Positions 45,265 to 56,720 are shown, numbered from the stretch's first letter. The stretch is DNA of 64,000 nt from Forficula auricularia (GCA_024734495.1 JALMQS010000681.1:6853542-6917541); one strand, 5' to 3'. Made by a program: numbers and translations. Notes: generated from the letters alone by a model not told the origin.

Positions 45265-45508
45265 CGAAGGTAGCCCAGAGGTAGTGAGGAAAGAAAATTA
45301 ACACATATAAATAAGGTGTAATTTATTGAATCCTTCCTCCTTCTCAAACCGACGTTTCGGAGGATTTTTCCTCCTTCTTCAGGGTTTCAAGAGGGAAAAA
45401 TCCTCCGAAACGTCGGTTTGAAAGGAAAGGAGGAAGGATTTCAATAAATTACACCTTATTTTATATGTGTTAATTTTTTCTTTCCTCACTACCTCTGGGC
45501 TGCCTTCC
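45265..45508. repeat. Foldback with head-to-head Penelope/hammerhead termini
   Basis: Arms of about 115 bp (GAAGGTAGCCCAGAGGTAGT outward to the complement GGGCTGCCTTC) face each other. The apex contains one intact hammerhead on the minus strand (45346-45387). The opposite copy (45381-45420, plus) keeps stem II and GAAACGTC but has TTCAAGAG where CTGAAGA is required. Confidence 0.8.
45346..45387 (-). ncRNA. Hammerhead ribozyme with full minimal fold
   Basis: On the minus strand: AAACC (stem I), CTGAAGA (45382-45376), stem II GGAGGA AAAA TCCTCC (six perfect pairs), GAAA (45358-45355), C, G, U, cleavage base C, then GGTTT pairing with AAACC over five bases. CTGAAGA fits the CUGANGA consensus. 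Stem III is only ACGT, a palindrome that cannot hold a loop, so cleavage would be expected from a dimer sharing stem III. This minimal form is known in Penelope-like elements. Decayed relatives are at 53450-53500. Confidence 0.6.
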
Positions 45509-45797
45509 ATTACATTCAATTAAAGTTTCTACCAGTCCGTCTATCTCCAGAGAAAATTTTGTTGCAAAAAAAATTGCGTTAATTCCAAGAAAACTCGATC
45601 TCAGTTGATTAATGATGATGTCCAATACACGATAGAATACGTTCATCCTTGCAAATTTCGTCAAAATGACGTTTCACATTACTCTGACGTGTTTTAGGAT
45701 TGATAGACCATTTTTCTGCTTGCGTTTTTAAACCTCCAAATTCCATGTCGATACTTTTCAAGTATTTCCAGACAGACTTGTAAAAGCTTTGAGGCAT
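45500..45797 (-). pseudogene. hAT transposase fragment
   Basis: Two overlapping minus frames (45797-45609 and 45664-45470) read SVWKYLKSIDMEF and KTRQSNVKRHFDEICKDERI, then MNVFYRVLDIIINQLRSSFL and GINAIFFATKF. This order resembles the region preceding the C-terminal dimerisation domain of ZMYM1-like hAT transposases, where a conserved INQL/ISQL stretch ends in RF. The frames are linked by a frameshift at about 45630. The right boundary is unclear; the left end abuts the foldback at 45265. Confidence 0.55.
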
Positions 45798-46028
45798 TTG
45801 AAAGATCCATGGCTTAAGAGTGAAGTGCTTTAGAGGTAGCGCCGATGGTTTGTAAAATTTTGCAATCGAAAACCAGTACCTAAATTAATAAAGTTGTAGT
45901 TTTCGACCTTCTTCTTCAGTGAAATAGCTTCATTTCTCTCATTTTGTTTAATCTGTGTCTGTGTCTTAACTTAAATTTATTGAATACAAAACTAATAAAT
46001 TTTACTAAATTTTCTAATAATAAATGTT

Positions 46029-46108
46029 AGGATCCTCCTGTGCTCGAGGCCCTCTCAGGCTTGTGGCCTCTGGCATTTTACCACCCTATTGTTACGCCAT
46101 TGATTGAA
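46029..46108 (-). mobile_element. Terminal relic of a DNA transposon
   Basis: The reverse complement reads AATGGCGTAACAATAGGGTG and then GGCCTCGAGCACAGG-type GC-rich sequence. ATGGCGTAAC starts are common at ends of dispersed arthropod DNA elements. Type unknown. Confidence 0.35.
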
Positions 46109-46179
46109 TGTATCAAAAAGTATCTAGTTAATTTGTATTACACTAATATTTATTTCTCTATTTATTTATTTCAGATCAA

Positions 46180-46520
46180 ATTCTACTGACACTGAACCGT
46201 GTCACAATTCGATCGCAACAATTGCAAAATTCCACGAATTGCACTTTCACTTGCTTCCTCATCCACCGTATTCTCCAGATCTGCCTCCCAGGGACTACTA
46301 CCTTCTTGCAGAACTAAAAAGAATGCTCCAGGGAAAGAGATTTGGCTCCGATGAAGAAGTGATTGCCGAAACTGAAGCCTATTTTAAGGCCAAAGATAAA
46401 TCGTTCTACCAACAAAAGACATGGCAATGTTAGAGAAGCGTTGGAATGAATTATCACTCTTGAAGGAGACTATGTTGATGAATAAACTCGAATTTTGCCT
46501 AAAAGTTGTTCTTTTATTAG
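46180..46520 (+). pseudogene. Mariner transposase, C-terminal fragment
   Basis: The frame encodes HFHLLPHPPYSPDLPPRDYY with LLAELKRMLQGKRFGSDEEV and AYFKAKDKSFYQ, then a frameshift to KRWNE. This is the hallmark end of mariner transposase; the D in RDYYL corresponds to the third catalytic aspartate. The N-terminal domain is absent. Unrelated in position to the copy at 29229. Confidence 0.85.
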
Positions 46521-46719
46521 TTATTCTAAGAATTTATTGAGTGATGTGTTACTTAAGACTTTATACTAAATATAAAATTGACAAAATTTTTTGAGCAAAA
46601 TTCAAAAAATCAAAACCAAAAAATAAATAAATTCTTCGAAAACTTAAGTGACTTATGTAGAATTTAAATTTATAAATTAAAGTGTTTATTTAGTCAGATA
46701 AAATAAATAAATATATTAA

Positions 46720-46800
46720 TTTTAATCAATTAACATGATTTATTTGATAGCTAAACAGTTTCGGTCACCAGTGGTAGACCATCTTCATTAGTAGTCAAAA
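46720..46800 (-). repeat. Hammerhead-like motif in Penelope 3' region
   Basis: On minus: CTA, CTAATGA, then AGATGGTCTACCACTGGTGA CC, GAAACTGT, TAG. Stem II pairs GGTC/GACC, but the first box is CTAATGA, so the essential G5 is lost. It lies downstream of the GIY-YIG frame at 47289-47573 on the same strand, where such motifs are expected in Penelope-like elements. A partial relative is at 11250-11275. Confidence 0.5.
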
Positions 46801-47269
46801 TTGAAACATATTATAAGATTTTTTATACAATTACACAAAATAAAAACCACACAATTTTACATTTATACATACAATTTTGTTAAAGATTTGAAATTTGTCA
46901 CTCTGCATATATATACAACTCATTCTTAATTTATTAACATGGATATTTCAATAAATTTCAAAAAAATAAATAATTTATAAACACTTGTCATTGATTTTAG
47001 AATCTGATTTGAACTGATGATCAATTAAAGATTTTTTATTATTATATTTTACAATCAAATCTCAATTAACTAAATCTCTCATTACATACTGATCTATTCT
47101 AAAAACACATTGAAGGACTAATTCATTTTCATAATAATACATATCTATACATACACCTTGAATACATTTTTCTTAACATTCATACCTGTCCAAGCCCACA
47201 ATCCAACAAAAACACTCATAACAATGACATAATTAGACTGTAACAATCTGAAATATTCTCTGAGTTCAT

Positions 47270-48110
47270 TTTAAATTTCCCACAGTCATCAAAATTTTTT
47301 AATATATACAGTGACTCGTTTATTTTCCGTTTTGTCCAAATTCATTTTGTAATCCAGAATTCTTGTGCCTTCGAAATCGAAACTATGTTTATTATCGATG
47401 GCATGAATGGACAAAGTGGAAACTAACTTATTTTCATTGATCAATGACAATAGTTTCCTTATTCTTTGCCTCAAAAGTCTTGATGTTTCACCAATATATT
47501 TATGGGCTTTTTTCATTTTTATATGTGTCGCAGACCATCTCATAAATAACTCCCATTTTATCAAATTTTTCAACTTGGGTCTTGTTGAAAATGTTCATTA
47601 GTGGCCTGCTAACACTGTACACCAATTTTATATTGTTTTTGTCTAGAATTTTCAAGACGCTTGAAGACAATTAATGAATTTAGGGAATTGAATCTTTTAT
47701 AATTTTTTTTCTCTTCCATTGCCCCGGTTCCCACTTTATTTTTATATTTTGATTAAAACTTTATTAAAAAATTGTTTTGGATAACCATTGCACTCACATT
47801 TTTCCATCAGTTCATTTAATCTTGTATCCGTTTAGCTTTCTTCACACAATCTGTCTATCCTTCCAATTTCTCCATAAATCAAACCAATTTTATGTTGAAG
47901 TGACTGAAATAATCTGTAGTTCAACATTGGCTTTGATTTTGACTCTTTCACAAATAAATATGTCTTTAATTGCTCTCTATTTCTAATATTTTGATATCTA
48001 AAAAGCTGATGCTATTATTTGTTTCTTTTTCATATGTGAAAATAAGATTGTTATCAAAACCACCTGATGCAGCAGTCCATCTGTCTTTCTTGATAATAGC
48101 CAAACTATTT
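47270..48110 (-). pseudogene. Penelope-like element, reverse transcriptase end plus GIY-YIG endonuclease
   Basis: Reading minus, broken frames give LIFTYEKETNNSISFLDIKI, matching the palm region after the catalytic motif of Penelope-like reverse transcriptases. SLQHKIGLIYGEIGRIDRL and NELMEKCECNGYPKQFF then match their C-terminal part. A 94-codon frame (47573-47289) carries HKYIGETSRLLRQRIRKLLS then STLSIHAIDNKHSFDFEGT RIL, the GIY-YIG nuclease with its Y-IGET start, R in the QRI helix and H. Multiple stops and frameshifts make it dead. The 5' part is missing beyond about 48110. Confidence 0.85.
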
Positions 48111-48574
48111 ATTTATTTTATGACTAAATAAACCCTTTAATTCATCAAATTAAAATAAAAGGATGAAACATATGCTGTAAATAAACATCTACAAAACTTT
48201 TATTACTAGTACATGGTCAATATTCTGCTGAAATGGATTAGAACATTTCGAACCAAATTTTTTTTTATTTTTGTGACCTGACTTTTATGGGTTCCTAGGT
48301 AAAGCTACTATGACTTTTTTTGGCAAATATCTTATTATAAATATATAGATCACATGGTAAAAATAGATAATATTAAATTTGAAAAATATATAATCCACTA
48401 TAAAAAATGTATATGGTTTTTATCTGGTGGTATATTTTTAGATCAATAAGAAGAAAATGTGTGTAATTATAACTTACAACTTAGATAAGATGAATTGTAT
48501 TTTCTTTATTTACTATAAACTTAAAAACTTTAAATAATGACATTAGCGTTTTTTTGAACCAAACCACAGATTAT

Positions 48575-48781
48575 TGGATAAAAAAATAGTTAGGTAGGTT
48601 TCACATTAATATATTAAAATAAAACGAATTTATTTTTGGAGAGACAGAAAGTAACTGTTGCTCCTGACGATGGGTTAGCCACCCGAAATATATATATCGA
48701 GATTAAAGTCTCTCCAAAAATAAATTCGTTTTATTTTAATATATTAATGTGAAACCTACCAAGTATTTTTTATCCAATAAT
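48575..48781. repeat. Foldback enclosing a hammerhead
   Basis: Arms GGTAGGTTTCACATTAATAT ... and the complement ATATTAATGTGAAACCTACC, about 70 bp each, surround the hammerhead at 48661-48701. The GGTAGGTTTCAC end is shared with 5266-5937. Confidence 0.8.
48661..48701 (+). ncRNA. Hammerhead ribozyme motif
   Basis: CTC, CTGACGA (48664-48670), stem II GGGT TAGCC ACCC, GAAA (48685-48688), palindromic TATATATAT, cleavage base C (48698), GAG. CTGACGA fits CUGANGA. Stem I pairs CTC/GAG (three bases). Core intact. Confidence 0.5.
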
Positions 48782-48869
48782 TTAAAAAATGTTTCACCAA
48801 GTACCAACAGCAAATTGCTTAAAAACCAAACCACAGATATTATCCAAAACATTTTATAAACAAAAATGT

Positions 48870-49000
48870 CTTCTGCTGGAAAAATAAATTTTTATTTATT
48901 TATTTTTCCGCCAGAAGACACACTCTTTATTGTCTCCTTTAATTTATAAAAATTCGGCTACTCACGACAAAAAGAAACTTTCAATTTGACCCTATAGTAA
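48870..49000. repeat. Penelope-type terminal repeat fragment
   Basis: It contains TGTCTTCTGCTGGAAAAATA with its inverted partner TATTTTTCCGCCAGAAGACA, then CTCTTTATTGTCTCCTTTAA and GCTACTCACGACAAAAAGAA, as at 7265-7490 and 43150-43440. The hammerhead part is deleted here. Confidence 0.65.
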
Positions 49001-51590
49001 CTTAAGAAACATTAATTCACTTTTGAAACCGATCGTAAGTCAAACGCTTTTAAAATTTAACGTCTTTAATTAACTGACCCTCTCTCATATACCATTTATG
49101 TCCATCTCAGCAGTTGGATGTAGATAGAAATTTATTTTAAAATGGAATTAATAAAGCGAATGTCTGTCTGTTCTTGGTCTTGTCTTCTTTCCTCGCTGTC
49201 TATATTTGTTATTTTATCACCTATTAAGAAATCATCAAGCGTTTTCGTTGCTGAAATCTGAATTATGTCCTCCCTAAAATAGGTAGCAGTTTGACATTAA
49301 TTAAATTTATCCAAATTTGCGTTCTCTCTGTCAGTTCTTGACTATATTTCGGCCTTTCTAAAAACCATTCACCTTACACCAGAATAGCGCATTGTCGTTA
49401 AGCAGAAATCTCTCTTTTGTGTATGGGGAAATTTCAAAAATAAACAAAAAATTATATAATGTTATAATATGGCAAAGCCATAGAAATTTCAGAACTTTTT
49501 TTTTAAGTTATTAAACATTTTTATTATAAATATAAAGAAAATATGAAAACAATTCTAAAACTTTTATTAAAAATCAAAACATTTCGAGGTAAACTCTCCG
49601 TTTATCATTTGAAAATAGAAAAATTAGTTATTAAACGTATTGCTATTGTTTTTTATAAAGAATTGTATTTATTTTATAGACTAATGTACTAATAAAGAAT
49701 TTATAATGAAAAAGTTATTATAAATATAGGATAATAATTCTTGTTTATGATTTAGAAATTTAATTGAAGATTTGTAAAGATGTAGAAATATTTTTTTTTC
49801 AAAATAAAAATTAATCACAATTTTAAGTTTGTTTTAAAAAACAGAAAAATCTGAATTGCTGAAAAAGTATAAATAAATTGACCATATTTAGAAATAATTT
49901 TTCTTTTTGAAGAAATTATTTTGTAAATAGTAGAGATTGTGGTGTTGGTGCAAGGTGAAACATCTTTAATAAAGATAAGAGTAAATAAATATTATATTTA
50001 ATATTCATTTACTATGAGTTAAGGATTCTTGGTCAGTTGTTTCACATTTAAATTAAAAAATTATTAAAAGATGTAAAAAATTTTCTTTTTCAATATATAT
50101 ATTTCGGGCTATCAACCTATCTTCAGGAAGTACAGAAAAATAAATTATTTTGTCCACATCCCTACGAACAATCAATTAAAGCTATCAGAAATATTAAAAC
50201 TAAAAAGAAATTATCTTTGAAATGTAAAGTATTTTTCTATCAGTTTTCCAAAAGGATAAAATAGTACTATTAAGTTTTATTTTCTTGTTCCATACCAGGA
50301 TTTCTTTTATTAAGTAACTCATCAGATTTAAGAGTTCTATAGTTAATAGAAACATTAAAATGCTGCCATGTATATATGTCGGTCTGTACATCATTCTGGT
50401 CTAGTCTCAAAGATCTTCCAATATTCTAACTACATATTTTGACAAAAATTTATTGACTGGTGCTTTTAATATATGTGTATTGAGAATTCATAAAAATAAT
50501 TTGAGGCTACTCTCCCAAAAAAGCACAGATAAAAAAAATTACCTTCTTTATCGAGTGAACAACAGTTTAATAGGTCTTTTGAAAACATATAATAGTATTT
50601 ATCTCCTAATTATTATTTTAACGCCCCAATCGCGTGCTATTGCTTCTAACTTTATAACCCTTTGATTTAAGAATTTGTGAAATCTGAAAAAGTACTTTAG
50701 GATGATTTCTTTTAAGTGTTTATTATAAAATAATTAGTTTAGAAAACAGATGTAAAATTTACTGACCTCTGGGGTAAGTCTCGCCCACATATGTCTCCAT
50801 GTTTTTTAATTATATACTCTATACTGTATAAACAGTCATACACATTACTGTGTGTTTTACATTAATCACCAAAACTGCAAAGAGCGTAGCGTGTGTTGAA
50901 AAGTTTCACTTTTTCTTCAATTTGTGAAAAGACAGAATTAAATAAGTCAACGTTATAAATTCATTTAAAAATTGAATATTTCAATTTTAATTTGATATTT
51001 CAAAAGGTATAGAAATAAGATTCTTAAAAATGCATTTTATAATCTCACCGTGGGTGTTCTAATTTCATAGAATCCACTTGGTCTATGAATTACCATTAAA
51101 TTGAACTATTATATAAAAACGCCATGACTCTTTCTCTCTCCTTGACTATCACTTTTTTGATATTTAACAATTGAAAATAATTTCATTGCAAAATTTTTGT
51201 AAATTTATTTCATTTCAAGTTATTCTCCATGATGATGATGGGGAAGATTTTAGAGGTGAATTTGAGTGAATTTCCGTGACAACTGACACCTCACCTCCTT
51301 TTAACGGCTTCCTGGTCAGAAATAACATCTTCGGACATTTCTATCCCACGACACGATAACATCGAGAAGACATCATGAGCAACGCCGTTTGAATTGACTG
51401 ACTAACAATAACAGGCTTTTAACTTAACACCCGATTCATCAGAACAGAAGGAAAAATGCAAGGTGGGCGCATTTATCATCTAGTGATTCTTTTTTTAGAA
51501 TTTTATTCATGCAATATTTATTCCTTGACATCGAATGTATAGGATGTTTCTATTTATTTTATTTTGTTATCTATCTATATACACCGTACA
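49001..51590. other. AT-rich noncoding stretch
   Basis: No supported gene. Near 49945 GTGGTGTTGGTGCAAGGTGA and near 50099 ATATATTTCGGGCTATCAAC are decayed Penelope-type blocks. The frames at 50200 and 50453 lack coding character. Confidence 0.45.
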
Positions 51591-51606
51591 TATATAATTA
51601 AGGTTT

Positions 51607-52248
51607 TCTCTGTAAATTGGTCCAAATCGCTTCAAATTTTGGACGCACACGTTCAAGCAAAGTTATCAAAGAAAAAACCTTCAACACCTGTCTGTATGTC
51701 TGTCCGCGCTCATTTGTGTCCAGTGGGCATAAAAACGGCTTGAGATATTCTTATGAAATTTTGTATTTGGATCAGATGTCTTCTAACTTAAAATCTGAGA
51801 TATAAAATATTTTTATATTTTGACCTCAAAAAGGGATTTTGGGAGGTTTTGTGGGTCAAAAATGGAAATTATAAAATAACACCTATACTATTAACTCTAC
51901 GGCAAATTTTGTCAAAAGCAAAGTTGTAGAGGATGTGATTTCTGACATTTATGTTTAAAAAATTTCCCACCTACCCACTCAATAGGTGGAGAAGGGTCAA
52001 AAAATGTAAATTCTAGAGCTTTGAGCCAAACTCAACCAAAATTTGTGTACATAATCTGTAAGCCCCAGAAACTAGAAATGCAAAAGTTTGATAACCAAAA
52101 TGGGGGTAGTGGGTCAAAAAATTGAAATTACATTCGCAATTGGCATAAAAACGGCTGAAAATATTCTTACTTACTAAGCCCCCTGGGTAGCTGAAGGCGA
52201 AGCCCTCTGGTTAGCAAGATGCCCGCCGAAGTCTGGCTTCGCAAGCTA
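51607..52248 (+). mobile_element. Non-autonomous Helitron-like element
   Basis: The right end GATGCCCGCCGAAGTCTGGC TTCGCAAGCTAG carries a hairpin (CGAAG/CTTCG) a few bases before CTAG, followed by T, the signature of a Helitron 3' end. A plausible 5' end is TCTCTGTAAATTGGTCCAAA at 51607. It has no inverted repeats and no Rep/helicase. The interior has TCTGTATGTCTGTCCGC and repeated GGGTCAAAAA blocks. A decayed end copy is at 44930-45055. Confidence 0.55.
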
Positions 52249-52370
52249 GTATTATATAAAAGTAGAAGTTTGTTTTACTGTTCGATTATTTTACCCTTAA
52301 AATCAGGGGGCAGCGAGCCGGGGTAAATTACCTTTTGTGAAATATAACAACAACAAATTAAGTTCATACA

Positions 52371-52699
52371 TATGTTGCAGTAAAAACCCGTGTTTTAATA
52401 AGAACGGGTTACTTAAATCGCGTATCACCGAATACCTCTGTGGCAACTAGAGTTTACTGATGTTGGTTGAGTTTGGTTCAAAGGTCTAGAATCTTCATTT
52501 TTGAACTTCCGCCTCATTTTGGGTGTTTATTTTCAAAAAATTTTTAAATGAAAATGTCAAATATTACATCCTCTACAACTTTCCTTCTAATTCAACCAAC
52601 ATCAGTAACCTCTATAGTTGCCACAAAGGTATTCAGTGAAATGAGTTTTAACTAGTAAGAACCCGTTCTTACTAAAAACGGGTTTTTACTGCAACAATA
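52371..52699. repeat. Foldback whose arms each contain a hairpin
   Basis: Terminal arms TGTTGCAGTAAAAACCCGT and the complement ACGGGTTTTTACTGCAACA. Within each arm AACCCGT and ACGGGTT form a separate stem-loop. Inner arms include GTGGCAACTAGAGTTTACTG with TTGGTTGA and near-complements. No ORF. Confidence 0.75.
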
Positions 52700-53449
52700 T
52701 CTCCTATATCAATTTTTTAGAATCTTGGAAGGTTCTGGTTTCTATATTGTTACATAAAACTGTTTATTTCTATGAAAGAAATGTGGTAAATGAAAGTAGT
52801 GTGCTACAAACACAGCAGTTTATAATTAAATCGGAAAATGTTTGTCGCATTTTTTGAAATGTTATATAAAACTTGCATATTTTCCTTCGAATTCCCCTTT
52901 GTCATCTTTGGGTCGTAATTCTTGTCATTAAGATAATATTAGTATGTGTATTTAGTATTAATTAATCGGAATACAAATTGTTTATGGAATGTATGTACCC
53001 GGCCATGTAATCAAGCTAAACCCAGCCCAAACCAACCCAACATGCCAACCAAACAACCACTCCTCGATTCTCTTTGATTTCGACCCCATGATACATACAA
53101 CATAGCATAGTTGTCTAATTTGGTTTTAATAGTTTCGAAATTATTTCACATTTCAATTTCCAACATTAACTCGAAGTTAAACTATTTCAGCCATAACTCG
53201 ATCCTTCCTAAATATAGATAATTTCTCATTTATTTCCAATCTGAAAAGGATCACCAGAGTAGCCTATCGATTCAATGGAGTAACTAGAAATTTCGGGCCC
53301 TTAGCATATTTTATCGTTTCTATAGGTAAGTTTCTAGGATATCAAAATTAATTTGAGCTCACTTACTATAAAATAATTGACTGGATATTGAAGAGGCAGT
53401 CCAAAAAAGGAAGATTATTTATACTATCTTTTTATTCATAAACTGACGT

Positions 53450-53510
53450 TTTGGAGGCTATTCCCTCCTTTTCCGGGGTTTGAAAAGTCAGTGAAGGAAA
53501 TCCAATGCAT
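53450..53510 (-). repeat. Decayed hammerhead-like motif
   Basis: On minus: AAACCC, CGGAAAA, GGAGGGAATAGCCTCC, AAAACGTC. The stem II core and ACGTC match the 45346 family, but both catalytic boxes are mutated. Confidence 0.45.
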
Positions 53511-53682
53511 TTCCTTCACTGACTAATACTGATAATACTGATAACAATTTCATCGTTTAGTTGTAACTAAATTAGATAATTATTTTATACCTTTTAGTGC
53601 ATTTTATTTTATTTTTGAGTTCTTATTATTTTAGTTGTTGCATTTATAACCTATGCCGCCCAACAATGCAAGTTTCCCATTT

Positions 53683-53890
53683 AAATGAAGTATCGCTGAA
53701 AATATTTTCTAAAGAAAAATTAAGATTATTATTTTTAAAAATTTATTCGATTTAAAATGACGGTGGGAAAGCTCCAAAATGGCATTTTCACCGGTTAGTT
53801 ACGAGCACGCGTGACCAGTGATGGCCACGGAAAAACGGACAGACAGACAACCGTCTTAAATTCGATGAGGGCGAAACTGCTTGAGTGTTT
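53683..53890 (+). repeat. Dispersed repeat R1, copy a
   Basis: ATCGCTGAAAATATTT, AAAATGACGGTGGGAAAGCT, TTAGTTACGAGCACGCGTGA and GACAGACAGACAACCG match 55058-55260 and, in reverse, 61270-61375. Confidence 0.75.
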
Positions 53891-53895
53891 GGTCA

Positions 53896-54046
53896 CTAGG
53901 GTGATCCTTATTTTGGGTATTTTCAAAATTTTACGCTGACAGAGGCTCATATGTTTCGAAATAAATAAAAAAAAAATATCCCCCAAGTTTCAAGTCTCTA
54001 TCTCAATTTTAACCTGTGCAGCGATGCAAGTTTCCCATATAAATAT
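53896..54046 (+). repeat. Half copy of the 22244-22892 foldback family
   Basis: TAGGGTGATCCTTATTTTGG, TTACGCTGACAGAGGCTCAT and GATGCAAGTTTCCCATATAA match one arm of the 22244 element. Confidence 0.75.
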
Positions 54047-54498
54047 GTAAGTATGTATTCACTTCAACTTTTTTTCATCGGAATTGAATTCGGATTATCA
54101 ACGGTCCGGATTTTTGACGTCCGGATCATCGACGCTCTACTATATTCAAAATTTTTTTATAATATTATATCTCATTGTGAAACAACACCAGCTCCAACCT
54201 CTTATAATATTATAATAAATGCATTTTAATCTTTAGATACTATCTTCAATATCTAACAGGGATGTTTAACATTAAATTATTGTTGGAGAATGAAAAGTAG
54301 TTATCTGATTTTTGTCAGCCCAGAGACCCTATAATTATACCAGTGAATCGATCATCGATTTTAGTGATGTTGATGTTGTTTCAATTTCGAAACCTGTCGT
54401 TTTCATCCTCAAATGCCTGAGGAACTTCTCTCACTCTTGTTTGTCCCTTCATCCCACCACATCTTTCCTGTATTGCATGAATGCATGCATGTAGGAAG

Positions 54499-54723
54499 GC
54501 TAGATGCCTACAGATGAAATAAATCACGACCCCATACTGATTCAGCTCTGCATGCAACATCAACAACAGGAGCAACGTATGTATCAGCGGCAGCAGCAGG
54601 TGCGTATGCAGGCACAACACCCGCAGGCGCTATCATATCTCGAACAACACATTAACTATCCTGCCAGGATAATGAAATCATATTTCATTCGGCCTTTTGT
54701 CTACTCACATTCATTTCCCTGAG
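54499..54723 (+). other. Glutamine-rich short ORF, weak coding candidate
   Basis: The frame from ATG at 54504 reads HQQQEQRMYQRQQQVRMQAQ, with a donor-like CAG|GTGCGT at about 54598-54604 and an in-frame stop just before the ATG. CAG/CAA repeats alone can give this. Low confidence. Confidence 0.2.
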
Positions 54724-55057
54724 CAATTAAAATTTTTCATTTATTTATTTATTAGATATACAATCAGATGGAAAAAAGGATAAACTAGTTCGAAGCTGTA
54801 AAATGGTAATTAAAATTGTTTTATAATTTTCAAAGGGAGTCTGGGGATTCATGATGGCTACTATTGTTTTTAGAGTTACGTTTAAAAAGTTAAACGCGAT
54901 CCTATTAGTGTTCGTCAGTCAGAGAATTGTATTTATATAGTTTGTAAACTAAATAACAGCTTATACCTATGTATTAAAATTTTAATAGAATGATTATTTT
55001 GGTGAGGGTTGAATTTCGTGTGAATTCAAAAATAAAAAATATTTTTTATCAAATAGT

Positions 55058-55500
55058 ATGAAATATCGCTGAAAATATTTCCTTAAGTAGAATTCAGTTT
55101 GTTATTTTTTAAAATTTATTTTGATTTAAAATGACGGTGGGAAAGCTCCAAAGTGGCTTTTTCACTGGTTAGTTACGAGCACGCGTGACCAGTGATGGCC
55201 AAGGACAAACGGACAGACAGACAGACAACCGACTTAAATTCAATAAGGGCAGAACTGCTTGAGGGTTCGGTCACGTGTACTTGTTTCAAATATTAAATGC
55301 AAATAATATCGCGATTGAGACATTTATTAATTTCGCATAACAATAGTAGGTGGTAGAATTCCATTATAGAAATAATCTTTTCTACAGTAGGTGAAGAATT
55401 TACCAAACTTCGAGTATTTCAAGAAGACTTTACTGGACGCTCAGTAGTTTACTAAATGGCCTCAAGGCGTTGCCTGTATTAAAATAATCAAAGCTCGGGG
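55058..55500 (+). repeat. Dispersed repeat R1, copy b
   Basis: The longest copy: adds AGGGCAGAACTGCTTGAGGG, GTGTACTTGTTTCAAATATT, ATCGCGATTGAGACATTTAT and TACTGGACGCTCAGTAGTTT to the 53683 part. Matched in reverse at 61040-61375. Element type unknown. Confidence 0.75.
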
Positions 55501-55839
55501 GTGTCGATTGAATCTGTCTTCGTTTAGAAACGGCTTAACTTAAAATTATGAAAAATTCACAAATTCACTCATTCTCCCTTATCAACGTTAAATAAAAAAC
55601 TATAGTATTTTTTAAGCTATTACTTACAGAATTATCAGTAGGTATTTGGTCCAATTCTCACTTTGCAGGTTTATTTTACTTTTTCCCGCTGCTTCTAGAC
55701 ATCATAGTAAATTCACTCACTTTATTCAAATAAAACAAGATTATGATATTCAGTTTATTTCTTACTTATAACTCACACGTTTCCCTGTAGGATCTTTTTA
55801 AAAAGAATAAGTTTTAATTTTTTTTAAATTTATTTCACG

Positions 55840-56720
55840 GTATGAGCTCCAAAGTGGTCGTTTAGAAATGGATTAGCTTAAAATTATTAAACAATTTCTC
55901 AAAGTCACTCATTCCCTTTTTATCAACGACAAATAAGAATTTAATAATATATCTCAAGTATTTTGGGAGTTAAAATTTATGAAACCCTCGGTATGCGATC
56001 CGACTCGCACTTGGTCGGCTTATATTTAGATTTTATTTGATACTTATTAATCGAGTTATTAACAGATACCTACCAAAAAATAATTATAAATTTTCTCACA
56101 ATATCCCTTTGGTATGGCGTGGGTGTGAAACCTTACTGTTTTCAAATATGCACACAATTCTGAAAAATAAAATATTTTCCACTCAACTGAATTTAAGCCA
56201 AGGATGGCTTTTGTTAAGATGCTGCTAAAAACAGAGTTTTAATTCCTTAATTTTTTTTTACCTAGATAAAAAAAAATTTACTTTTAAAAATACTTGAGAT
56301 ATAAAAATCGATTTTACAATTAAAGGACAAAAATGGACGTATTCGTAGTATTTTTTTCGTAATTTTAAGTTCATTCGTCTGGAAATCCTATTAGGTACAA
56401 ATAATAAGCCAGAGAAGGGCGCGTAGGGCTCACTTACCGAGGTTCAAAAAAAAAATATATTTATATTTTATTAGCTGAATGACCCTTTGCTTCGTGAATT
56501 CAATACTTCAGCCCGCCCAGGGCTAGCAGGCAGCAGAAAAATGATTACCTATATCTTGCAAAATACTTGAAATATCAAGAAAGACAAAATGTGGAAATTT
56601 GAAGATTTTTTCATAATTTTAAGTTGAACCATTTCCAAATGCCGACAGATACAAAAATGAGCTTAAAAGTGGTCACTTTGGGCCTGGCTCACAACGTCAT
56701 TTTATTAAGATTTTTTTATT
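55840..56720. repeat. Fragments of the CAAGTGC(G)A(A/G)TC repeat family
   Basis: ACCCTCGGTATGCGATCCGA CTCGCACTTGG near 55985 and AATGCCGACAGATACAAAAA near 56640 relate to 17745-18070 and 23035-23200. No ORF. Confidence 0.45.

Noticed and set aside
50200..50665. ORFs of 64 and 70 codons
   Set aside because: AT-driven, rich in I/L/N/K, no splice signals or domain features.
53230..53330. Open stretch ending in ATAG|GTAAGT, resembling an exon
   Set aside because: The segment contains AATGGAGTAACTAGAAATTTCGGGCCC, which is of the type found at ends of dispersed DNA elements (compare ATGGCGTAAC at 46080), so repeat origin is more likely than an exon.
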